A stretch of 64,000 nucleotides of DNA from Kalmusia sp. IMI 367209 (Eukaryota; Ascomycota; Dothideomycetes; Pleosporales; Didymosphaeriaceae): the NCBI GenBank assembly GCA_027946365.1, contig JAPEUQ010000001.1, forward strand, positions 3,224,001 through 3,288,000, read 5' to 3'. The notes beneath the pieces are model-generated. The model had not been told where the DNA came from and searched no databases. It saw nothing but the letters and a program-made list of their open reading frames with translations. The position numbers and the translations under genes were made by a program. Shown here one piece after another: positions 43,686 to 53,655 of this stretch; the first letter of the stretch is position 1, and each line of letters starts with the position of its first letter.

Positions 43686-44645
43686 ATGGCTTCACCCGAT
43701 CTCCCCCTCAATGATTCACTCGTTTACAGTCCTTTGGCAAACAAGGATATTGCGCAAAGGCAGTATCTGAAATTCCTCGAAACCGAGGGTATATACAAGG
43801 AAGTCAAACAAATCTCGCGCAGGGTTAGCTTGTTCGTCAGGACCGCGGTTTTCATCGAAAATGACAAAAAACCAGCTGAGAATGCAATCATGGCACTTCA
43901 AGAGCACTTAGTCGTCATGAAAAAGAATTCGAGCAGGAAGGAAACCTCCGCCCTAGAAACCATCCAGGAAAGGCTTGAGTCAGTCGACCCATGCCATGAA
44001 GACCATTATTTCCCAATATTACTAGCCAAAGACCCAACTCTAAAGACGATCATCATGAAGGCTATCGCGCCTAGCATTACACTGCGAGATTTCTTCGATC
44101 ATCACGACAAAGTCAGCTGCGAGAAACTACCATTCACATTTGGTGCGCATGTCTTCCTTGAATTGTGCCACATCCTAGAACTTCTACACTTGAAATACGG
44201 GATTACACACAACGATATTCGACTCGAGAATATTCTCATCAGGCTTGGAGACTGGCGCTCCCCTGACCAGAAGTATCCGTACTTCGCCCTGGTCGACTTC
44301 GACCAAGCCCAACTCAGAGGGAGCGGCTCACACATGATAAGGGAGATGCATTCGCTCGCCAATATCCTACATGACATCGCAAAGCGATGCGCGCCGCACG
44401 ACACACTTGATTACGCTAAGGACCTGCACGCGTTCGTGACGAAAAAGATCATCGGATTGAGCCTTTATACTATCTATCAAGACTATCGAGCGAGTCTCGA
44501 GAAAACCACCCAGGAAATTGGATATGACAAACTGGAGGACTTTCGGGAGTTGGTTAAGGGCGCGGCATCGTCTCGATTCGCGGTCAAATTTGGCTGGGAG
44601 GAGTATTATAAGTTATACAATGCAAACCCGCACGCGCTGCCGTGA
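43686..44645 (+). CDS. kinase-like protein 1 (HND-type catalytic loop)
   Basis: Single exon, 319 aa. The C-lobe of a protein-kinase-like fold is visible: 'FLELCHILELLHLKYG' (helix E), the catalytic loop 'ITHNDIRLENILI' at about 173-185 (His175-Asn176-Asp177 replacing HRD) and 'FALVDFDQAQL' at about 200-210 (DFD instead of DFG). No glycine-rich loop or VAVK lysine is seen in the N-lobe, and no APE motif follows. It may therefore be a pseudokinase or an aminoglycoside-phosphotransferase-like enzyme. The layout 'HxFLELxxxxxxLH' then 'xxHxDxxxxNIxI' matches three other genes in this window (45.2, 61.0 and 62.5 kb), so it is probably a diverged member of that family. It lacks their shared C-terminal tail and ends 'YYKLYNANPHALP'. 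Confidence 0.75.
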   Translation: MASPDLPLNDSLVYSPLANKDIAQRQYLKFLETEGIYKEVKQISRRVSLFVRTAVFIENDKKPAENAIMALQEHLVVMKKNSSRKETSALETIQERLESVDPCHEDHYFPILLAKDPTLKTIIMKAIAPSITLRDFFDHHDKVSCEKLPFTFGAHVFLELCHILELLHLKYGITHNDIRLENILIRLGDWRSPDQKYPYFALVDFDQAQLRGSGSHMIREMHSLANILHDIAKRCAPHDTLDYAKDLHAFVTKKIIGLSLYTIYQDYRASLEKTTQEIGYDKLEDFRELVKGAASSRFAVKFGWEEYYKLYNANPHALP

Positions 44646-45246
44646 GTAGGCTGAGGCATATGACATCCACTATAATATTTCTTTCTTACACTCATTCGAT
44701 CATTTTTGTCATATATTATAATCAAGTTAGTGGTATCTTCTCAAATCACTGCTTCATCTACATGTGCATATGTAATCGTCAATTTGACGATTCGACATAG
44801 CGCATATACGTGACATTCGATACGAATTATTGATCATGCGCTACAAAGCCCGCCGTGGTAGAAATGCTTAATGTGAATTTCAGGTTGCAATTGAAGCGCA
44901 TTGCAAGGTAACTTTCGTTTGTCTTTATCTTATTTGCTATATAGTTTCTATTTTGATTTGCCTTCCCTGCTCGGTCAGTACATATGTGCTAACCATTGTT
45001 TGAACATAAGGATAACTCATGTTCCACATTTGCTACCATGTGCGTGACTTCAAAGTCGCTACATGGCATTGTTAGAAATTGTCTTCAGATAGTATAAAGG
45101 AATAGTCTGAGATAGTAAGTAACAATGTTCAATGTCGCTCACTTTCAATCACCATGCGCCTTCAGATACGCCTCTATATATACTTAACCCCCCACCAACC
45201 TACCGAGAACAAATCAAATCATACATAAACCGGTGCATACAGAAAC
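44646..45246. other. AT-rich intergenic region between kinase-like genes
   Basis: 601 bp, AT-rich, no open frame of note. The promoter of kinase-like gene 2 is at the right end. Confidence 0.5.
45175..45182 (+). promoter_or_regulatory. TATA-like element of kinase-like gene 2
   Basis: TATATATA lies about 70 bp upstream of the ATG at 45247, followed by a C-rich leader. Confidence 0.45.
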
Positions 45247-46401
45247 ATGTGGTCCATTCCATTCCCAGATTTTGCTTCTGATAGCCCAGAGCTTGATTTT
45301 GACGAAATCGAAAGACATCAACCGTCCCCTACGGAGCGCTCAGAAGAGACTCCAACTGAATGGGTTGATACATCACGAGAAAGTACATATGGCCTTCGTG
45401 AGCTCGAAGAAGATCTTGCACGCATGGGTCTTCCCTGGTGCTCGGAGATGAGATCTATCGAAGCAAGCATTGTGCCAACTGCCTCTGATCCTGGTCTTCC
45501 ACCATATTACGTTGGCATCTGGGAGGCAGGTTCAGGGCAGTACGGTACTGTGATCCTTTGTTTGCCCAGGTACTATGCTGTCGCTGCAAAGTGGTACCAT
45601 GCTCATGACGCCCCTCTTCCATTGACGGAACTGAAATCCAAACTGGTAGCTGTGAAAGTAGCGTCCACGGGAGGCATCGAACATGCACAGAATGAAGCGG
45701 GTATACTGAAAACGCTAGCAGAGCATATGGAAGCGATCGAATCTGCTGGCTTACATTATTTCACGCAGCTACGTGGTTGCTTCGCTCGACAGAGTGGCCC
45801 CTACTTCGGCATCCCAGATGAAGCTTCCTATTGGCTAGCTACGGACGCAGTCTTTCCCTCGTTGACGCTCGGCCGACTAGAGGACTTCTGCCGAGATGCT
45901 GGAGTGGCTATACCCGAAGAGCTCACCTTGCATATTCTCAACGAGCTCATGACATCGCTGGAGTTTCTACACAGTCATGCCATCGCTCATGGTGATATAT
46001 CGACGGACAATATCCTGGTCCAGTTGACTGACGGGTTACCCAATGTAATAATGGCCGACTTCGGCCTCGCAATGGAGAATGGTGATTGCGAAGGAGATTT
46101 CGAGTCGTTGCAGGGCGAGATTCATTTCTTGTGCAGTAAGGCGCGAGACTCCTGTGACAAGCGTGATCACAGCAATTGCACCCATTCTAACGACTGGTTC
46201 GATTTCAGAGCCATCTTGATGAGCCACTATGAGGTAGCCTCTTTCGAGTCGGTGTTGAAGCGGTTGGTGGGCATGTCTCTCCGCATGCTTGAGACGACTA
46301 CTTCCGAGAAGAAGGCGGAGATGGCGAAGCTTTTGCGAGATGCAACCGTGGCACAGGAGAACCAGCTCGCAAGTAATTTCCGCACCATGGGCCTCATTTA
46401 A
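45247..46401 (+). CDS. kinase-like protein 2
   Basis: Single exon, 384 aa. The N-terminal 90 residues are acidic and Pro/Ser-rich. Then a full kinase-like core follows: glycine loop 'EAGSGQYGTVI' (about 93-103), 'KLVAVKVAS' with the ATP Lys, a helix E 'ELMTSLEFLHSHAI', the catalytic loop 'AHGDISTDNILV' (His248, Asp250) and 'MADFGLAM' (Asp270). HGD instead of HRD and the absence of an APE loop point to a kinase-like/aminoglycoside-phosphotransferase-type enzyme rather than a classical Ser/Thr kinase. After the core comes a Cys/His-rich segment ('CDKRDHSNCTHSND'). The charged helical tail ends 'ENQLASNFRTMGLI', matching the tails of the 61- and 62.5-kb relatives. Substrate unknown. Confidence 0.82.
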   Translation: MWSIPFPDFASDSPELDFDEIERHQPSPTERSEETPTEWVDTSRESTYGLRELEEDLARMGLPWCSEMRSIEASIVPTASDPGLPPYYVGIWEAGSGQYGTVILCLPRYYAVAAKWYHAHDAPLPLTELKSKLVAVKVASTGGIEHAQNEAGILKTLAEHMEAIESAGLHYFTQLRGCFARQSGPYFGIPDEASYWLATDAVFPSLTLGRLEDFCRDAGVAIPEELTLHILNELMTSLEFLHSHAIAHGDISTDNILVQLTDGLPNVIMADFGLAMENGDCEGDFESLQGEIHFLCSKARDSCDKRDHSNCTHSNDWFDFRAILMSHYEVASFESVLKRLVGMSLRMLETTTSEKKAEMAKLLRDATVAQENQLASNFRTMGLI

Positions 46402-47910
46402 GAGTCCTAGTACCTTTCAAACTATCAAAAAGGATGAAATATCTTTTAGTGATGCTGAACCCGTATTCTACAAATGTCATCAGCAGGCTGTATCGCTGGG
46501 ACACCACACATCTGGCAGTCTAACTACGCCTTGCATAACGGCGCATCCTTATTACAGCCTAGTAGCCATCATTAGTAGTTTTCTTTCAAATACTGTTTGC
46601 AGTTCACTGTTTTCCCATAATCAACTCTTGTATTTTAATAGTGGATCAAGTAAGTCAGTATCACGTGACCTTGTTTCATTCACCGATTTGATCATTGATA
46701 AAGGAATGTGGTAATATCTATCCCCTTGTCAAGAGGCGCACCCTGATACGATACAGTTTTGCATAGTAAAGGTTGTAATACGTTTTCTGGGTAGGTTACG
46801 GCCAGAACTACTATACAGAAACCTTCTATTGGCACTTCTTCACCTGTCCACAAATCCGCAAGGGGCGAGAGGCAATGGTGATCAGGCTGTCGGCTGTCGC
46901 GATGGTGCCGTCGATTGCTGCTCGTGCAAATCGCCCCTGCCTCTGGAATACCACTGCACTGATATGATGCCTCGGGTATGTAGCAAGTGAGCTAGATACA
47001 AGAAGAATACAATTCATGTTTCAGATCTGATATTCACTCTGGAAAGGCACACTTCCGAGAGTTTCTCCGATCATACACGGAGTCCGTCATCCCCACGCGC
47101 ATCTATAGATCTGCAAGTGGTGTGGTCCTCTTCTTTAGCCTTTCCCCTCTCGAATTAGGTTTGACAGCAGATAAATTACAACAGTCATGCCGGCGATCAT
47201 CTTGTGCACAGCTTTGAAGACTACCTTGCCTTCTAACTCTGCTCTGTCGCCGCCAACTATGTTCTTCTCGAACCTAGACTACGATAACAGTAGGCCTAGT
47301 CTAGGTGTAAACCGTCCTAAGTTATAAGGACGACTAAGCGTTGAAAAAGTGGTTTCCGAGGCTATCTCCGTGCCAAGGATGCCTGCCCTTAGCGCTGTGC
47401 GTTTCCGCAGCGGGGCCCTCGTGAGCTTAGGCATGGGGCTTGATGTATTGTATTGTATCTAACGTTATTCCCGATCAGCTCAGGGCGTGGCGCCTTTCTA
47501 GAGCGTTCGATAACGGCATCACGTGATAGCTATTCTTAGAACGTACTTCGTGTCCGTTCAGAGCCCCATTTAGTGCCTCCGGTTTGGTCCTTTCCCACTT
47601 TAGCTGGTTTAGCCGCTCCTAGCCCTCACATCCGGGCGCGTGCCTCAACCGTGTCTGCCCCGCCTCAGGCTTACCATTTCAGCCTCCTAAGCCAACGACG
47701 TAGCCAAAACCGCCAGCCTCAGCTTGCAACATTATCGCGGTTCGCTATTGCCTACCAGTTTTGCTAGAAACTGCAGCATTTTGCGCGTCGCTCTCCACTT
47801 GCTGACATACGAGCAACGGGCCGCCGCACGCTCTTGCCACCAGGCCACCGCGTCAAGTCTCTCGGGCCTCGTTGCTCTCGCACCCGTCTACCACATGTCG
47901 ACACAAAACG
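46402..47910. other. 1.5-kb intergenic stretch upstream of the NLR-like gene
   Basis: The left half is AT-rich and the right half (47100-47900) is GC-richer. A small hairpin, CGTCCT(8 nt)AGGACG, lies near 47313-47334. No gene is called. Open frames at 46826-47017 (minus) and 47573-47930 (plus) show no motifs. The sequence change may mark an insertion boundary, but none can be defined. Confidence 0.4.
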
Positions 47911-50900
47911 ATGCGTCTCTTATACCATAGAGAAGATGGGAAGCTTAGTGTCACTGCCGACTTGGTTGACGCAGACGTGATACCTCCTTACGCGATCCTG
48001 TCTCATACCTGGGGAGCGGACGAGGAAGAGGTGACCTTCGACAACCTTGCAAAGAACGCAGGCAAGGACAAGCCTGGCTACAAGAAGATACAACTATGTG
48101 GAGAGCAGGCAAAGCGCGACGGCTTACAGCACTTTTGGGTCGACACCTGCTGCATCAACAAGGCGAACAAGGCGGAGCTCTCACTAGCCATCCGGTCCAT
48201 GTTTCGCTGGTACCGCAACGCAGCGCGATGCTACGTCTATCTACCAGATGTGTCTGATCCACCTATTGGGGTCAAGGGAGAGGTTAGCCAGGCGCTATGG
48301 CACTCAGAGTTCCGGGAAAGCAAGTGGTTCACGCGTGGCTGGACGCTGCAGGAACTTCTCGCGCCTGCCTTAGTCGAGTTCTTTTCACATGAATGGCATA
48401 GGCTTGGTAATAGGGTATCGCTAAAGAGTCAGATTCACGAAGTCACGTCTATTCCACACGAAGTGCTCGAAGGGGCCCCGCTCTCCCAGTCTAGCGTCGA
48501 CGAACGGTTCCGGTGGAGGCAAGGTCGGCAAACAAAGCTTAAAGAAGATGCAGCGTACTCTTTGTCTGGAATTTTTGACGTCGATATGGCTCCTGTCTAT
48601 GGTGAAGGCACGGAGGAAGCATTTAGACGGCTTCATGACAAGATTCGAAGCCGGGAGGAGTGCCTTCGCGACTTATGTTCGACCGATCCTCGCAACGATA
48701 AGAAGCGTATTGAGGATCTAAAGGGTGGCTTGTTAGATGGCTCTTACCATTGGGTGCTCGATAACAGCAGTTTCCAGCAATGGCACAACGACCCACAGAG
48801 CCAGCTACTGTGGATTAAAGGTGATCCTGGCAAGGGCAAGACGATGCTGCTGTGCGGCATCATTAATGATCTGCAGAAGACTGTTTCCAGAACTACGTCT
48901 GTGTCCTATTTCTTCTGCCAGGCCACTGACTCACGCATTAACAGCGCTACGGCTGTGTTGCGTGGACTATTGTACTTGCTTGTTGGTCAGCAGCCAGCAC
49001 TCACGGCGCACGTTCGCAAGAGGCATGACCAAGCGGGCAAAGCTGTGTTTGAAGACGCAAACGCATGGATTGCCTTGACAGAGATCTTCGCGGACGTGCT
49101 GCAGGACCCGAACTTGGACACTACATATATACTTATTGATGCACTCGACGAGTGCGTAAGTGGTCTGTCAAATCTGCTAGACTTTGTTGTAGAGCAGTCG
49201 TCCGCATCTGCCCGCGTTAAGTGGATAGTGTCTAGCCGCAACTGGCCAAGCATAGAGGAACAGCTTGAACAGGCAGGCCATTTAGTAAGGCTGAGCCTTG
49301 AACTGAATGCGGAAACTGTGTCGGCAGCTGTCGGCGTCTTCGTTCACCATAAGGTGTCTCAGCTGGCACGGCAGAAGAAGTACGACGAGCAGACCCGAGA
49401 CGCGGTGTTCAAACATCTAACATTAAATGCGGACGGCACTTTCCTATGGGTGGCGTTGGTGTCTCAGGACCTTGAAAAGACAGCGAAGCGAAACGTTCTT
49501 AAGAGGCTGAACTCCTTCCCACCAGGGCTAAACGCGCTCTATGAGCGGATGATGCAGCATATTGGCGCGTCAGATGACGCTGATGTCTGCAAGCGGGTAT
49601 TAGCTATAATCGCGCTTGTATATCGTCCAATTACACTGAAGGAACTAGTGGCCGTTGCTGATTCGCTCGAAGACGTGACCGATGAATTAGAGCTACGGGA
49701 GATCATTGGTCTATGTGGATCATTCCTTGCTCTACGGAAAGACGCAATCTACTTTGTGCATCATTCTGCAAAAGACTTTCTCCTCGCAAAGGCGTTTGCT
49801 GACATTCTTCCAAATGGCAACAAAGTCACTCATCGAGCAATCTTCGTAAGGTCGCTTGCGATGCTCTTCAAGACATTGCACAAAGACATGTACCGCCTGG
49901 AAGCGCCAAGTACTCATGTGAACGATATCAAGCCGCCTGATCCTGATCCACTGGCAGCTTCGCGCTACTTATGCATCTACTGGATTGATCATTTGCTCGA
50001 CTCGGTACCCGAATCTGGATTAAATATTGTTGGTGATCTACAAGTTCTGAATATGATCGATAACTTCATAAAAGAGAAATTTCTGTATTGGCTAGAGGGG
50101 CTCAGTCTGTGCAAGAGCATGGCAAAGGGAGTAGTTTCGATGTCGAAACTGTGCTCCCTTGTTCAGGTATGGCACACGCAGACCACAGTGTCCCACTGCA
50201 CTTTGGGAACATGCTGACAAAACTAGGAGAGACAGGGTACGGATGAGCTTGTTAAGCATGTTGAAGATGCATGCCGGTTCGTCATGTACCACAGCGGAGT
50301 AATCGAGAGCTTCCCCCTACAGACATACAATTCTGCGCTCTTATTTAGCCCGACAGAGAGTATTATTAGAATGCGATTCCAGCATGAAGAGCCGAGAGGA
50401 ATCATCATCAAGCCAGCGATGAACGACGGATGGAGTGCGTGCCTACAGACGCTTGAGTGTGGCGATACAGTCCGCTCTGTGGCCTTCTCGAATAATTCGA
50501 TGTGGCTAGCATCAGTATTAGGTAGCGGGACTGTCCAACTCTGGGATGTAAACAGTGGCGCGTGCTTAAAGTCATTTATAGCCCATATCAGTTATCCTAC
50601 GTCTATAAGCTTTTCACACAACTCAGCCTGGCTAGCGTCTACATCTTATGACAAGACTATTAAGATCTGGGATGTGTATAATGGCGCGTGCTTACATACG
50701 CTCCAGGGCCATCGCGATACTGTTCACTCTGTAGCTTTCTCGCATGACTCAGCCTGGCTAGCGTCTGCATCAGACGATGAGACCATCAAGATCTGGGACG
50801 CAAACAGCGGTGCATGTATGCAGACGTTCAAGGGTCACAGAGGACGTGTTGCCTCTGTAGCCTTTTCGTACAATTCAGTCTGGCTAGCGTCAGCGTCAAG

Positions 50901-52392
50901 TGATAAGACTGTCAAGATCTGGGATCCAGGCAATAACGTGTGTCTGCGGACACTTAGAGGCCACACCCATTGTGTTAAAACAGTGGCTTTCTCGCGCAAC
51001 TCAGTCTGGCTAGCGTCAGCGTCATTAGACAAGACCGTCAAGATCTGGGATGCACACAGCGGCGCATGCTTGCAGACGCTTAAGGGGCATAGCTCTTATG
51101 TCCGCTCTGTAACCTTCTCGCATGACTCAAGCAAGCTGGCTTCAGCGTCAGACGACATGACGGCCAAGCTGTGGGCTGTAAGCAGTGGTGCGTGTTTGCA
51201 GGTGTTCAGGGGTCATAGTGCTACTGTCAACTCTGTAGCCTACTCCTATAATTCAGCCTGGCTAGCATCTGCATCAGACGACAACACTGTCAGGATATGG
51301 AATACAAGCAGCAGCGTGTACCTGCAGACGATCAAAGGTCACAGAAGTTTTGTTACTTGTATAGCATCTTCACATGACTCCAGCAGGACAGCGTCAGCGT
51401 CAAGTGATAAGACTGTCAAGATCTGGGATTTGAACAGCGGCGCGTGTCTGCAGACGCTCAAGGGCCATAGCGCTTCCGTCCACTCTGTAGCTTTCTCATA
51501 CAATTCAGCCTGGCTGGCGTCTGCATCTTACGATGAGACTGTCAAGATCTGGGATACAAAGAGTGGCGTGTGTCTGCAGACGCTCAAGAGCTTTCGCTCT
51601 TATGTCTGCTTTCTAGTCTTCTCACGCAACTCGAGCAAGCTGGCGTCAGTGTCAGACGAGAAAACCATTATGATCTGGCATACAAACAGCGGCGCATGCT
51701 TACAGACGCTTGAGTGTGGCGATACAGTCCGCTCTGTAGCCTTCTCAAATAACTCGATGTGGCTAGCATCGGCGTCAGACAGCGGGACTGTCCAACTCTG
51801 GGATGTAAACAGTGGCGCGTGCTTAAAGTCATTTATAGCCCACATTAGTTATCCTACGTCTATAAGCTTTTCACACAACTCAGCCTGGCTAGCGTCTACA
51901 TCTTATGACAAGACTATCAAGATCTGGGATGTATATAATGGCGCGTGCTTACATACACTTCAGGGCCATAGCGATACTATCTACTCTGTAACCTTCTCGC
52001 ATGATTCAAGCAAGTTGGCGTCAGCGTCAGATGACGAGACCGTCAAGCTGTGGAGTGTGCGCAGCGGCGCATGTCTGCAGACTCTCAATGTTGGCAAGGC
52101 TCTTAAAAAGATATCCTTCGACTCCACTGACTTTTGTCTTTGTACCGAGATAGGTACAATAATCATCCACAATACAGAGAGATCCAGTGGAGCAGCTGCC
52201 CTTGAACCTGAGGTCCCCCGGTATCTGGGCACAAACCTTAGCGCAGATAACATGTGGATCAAGCACGCAAGCAAGAATCTACTTTGGTTACCATCGGAAT
52301 ATCGGCCATCGTGCTCATCTGTGTGCGGCAGCACTGTTGCTATGGGTGTCGGTTCTGGCAGAGTATGGATGTGTAGTGTCATCGACATGTAG
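47911..52392 (+). CDS. HET-NACHT-WD40 STAND protein (HNWD type, NLR-like)
   Basis: Two exons (47911-50166 and 50227-52392) with a 60-bp phase-0 intron give 1,473 aa. MRLLYHREDGKLS is the usual HNWD start. The HET domain spans about 20-190 ('PYAILSHTWG', 'FWVDTCCINKANK', 'WFTRGWTLQELLAP'). The NACHT ATPase follows: Walker A 'IKGDPGKGKTML' (about 302-313), Walker B 'YILIDALDEC' (about 406-415) and sensor-like 'KWIVSSRNWPS'. After the linker ('ERQGTDELVKHVEDACRFV', created by splicing) come 13 regular 42-residue WD40 repeats from about 824 to 1370, plus a degenerate blade. Podospora HET-D, HET-E and HET-R have this architecture. Their WD40 repeats sense a partner and the HET domain triggers cell death. 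All key motifs look intact, so the gene is probably functional. Ligand specificity is not inferable. Confidence 0.95.
50443..52083 (+). repeat. 13 tandem 126-bp WD40-encoding repeats
   Basis: The unit is 126 bp (42 codons, two of the copies one codon shorter), each encoding a blade of the form 'LQTLxGHxxxVxSVAFSxxS' then 'xWLASASxDxTVKIWDxxSGAC'. Units 1-2 (50443-50710) and 11-12 (51700-51967) are nearly identical at the nucleotide level, differing mainly in 'SVLGSG' versus 'SASDSG'. This indicates copying or unequal exchange within the array. Variation concentrates at a few blade positions, as expected for recognition surfaces under diversifying selection. Confidence 0.9.
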
Positions 52393-53655
52393 TATTATTG
52401 ACGTGTAGTGACCTGGTTTCAAGCTCTTCGTCATACTATGAATGAGCTTGAGAAGGGGCTCAAGTATTCAGGTTGCACGTCCCTTCAAAAAGAGTTTTGG
52501 GGAAGTGGCTGTTGTCATATGAAGCCTTTGCATGATGATGCAACGACTGTGGCCTTGCTTAGTATGAATTTATCTTCGGCAAAAATGAGCAATTGAATGA
52601 TCATTGATTTGTTTGTCCGCATTGTTGACTCAGCACCCGAAGTTCTGTCAGGCAGCGAGACGTGGATGAGCTCGATGTCTGTGCAGCCCATCCTAGGCAA
52701 GTAATGGATGGCGCGATTCGAATGGAAGCTTCGAGAATAATGCCACACTGGAGCTGCGATCGCCACCTAGCTTCCGATAGGCTAATAATTAGTGACGAGC
52801 TTGTCCGAACACTGTTTAAGTATTTATTGGCACTTTGAATCGGCTGCAGCTCGGTTGTAGTGCTGTAGCTCGAGGCCTTGTACGGCAGTGTGAAAAGATG
52901 GCTATTTTACGACCATGGTAAGTAGGCGATGCCGCCATGGTATCCTGTATTGTAATAGAGGATTTGCTTTGGAAAGGCTTTAGAAGACGTGTGATACAAA
53001 TGTATAAGGATTTCTGGCGTTGTTGTAGAGTTTTAGCTGATTAAATTCAAAGTTCTGTTATTTGCCTCGTGTCGGGGTGCGTATCTCCACGAAGGGGTGG
53101 ACAGTAGAAGATCAAAATTTCTCCTTTCGATAGCCCTTTGAAGATGTGCAAGCTGTATTTGTGTTCACTAAGTGTAAAGTCACTGATGCTGTGTTTTGCT
53201 TAATTCGTGTTACTTTTGTGGGTGAGCGCAGAACAGCTTTGCAAGCTGACGCTATTGCAGCGTTAGCCACAGCGGCCTTCTCAGCCTCTTCGCAGTCAAG
53301 ATGAGCATAGGATGACAAGCAAGTTGTTTACCTGAAGTGTGTTATCCACTCCTTTAAGCTGTTCTGGTAGTATTGCCAGCCCACCAATCAGCGGGCTCGC
53401 GTGCCATATTGTACTTTTGCGAGCACAGGCGGGGCGAAACCTGGACGCACCTGTCCGCCAAGCAACAATGGGAGTTTTGCTGTAGCCAATCGCCTTTCGT
53501 TCAGCCCGTGTGACACCTCTTCGGTGCCTCGCTCCTGACCGCAACATGGAGCATAGAAACCCCTCCAGCCCAGTCCTTATCCTAGGGAGGCACACTCTTC
53601 TTTGCATGGCTCGCAGCATCTGGCGAGCGGACATTTCTGCGCTTCCATACGATTG
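52393..53655. other. intergenic, no gene seen
   Basis: 1.26 kb between the HNWD stop and the Clr5-TPR start. Short minus-strand frames (52766-52515, 53634-53296) have no motifs. Confidence 0.45.

Noticed and set aside
47313..47334. Small inverted repeat CGTCCT...AGGACG
   Set aside because: Six-base stem only. It is too short to call a terminator, transposon end or regulatory hairpin.
50443..52083. Regular repeats suggestive of a CRISPR-like or satellite array
   Set aside because: The repeats are in-frame WD40 blades of 42 codons inside a eukaryotic gene, with no spacers.
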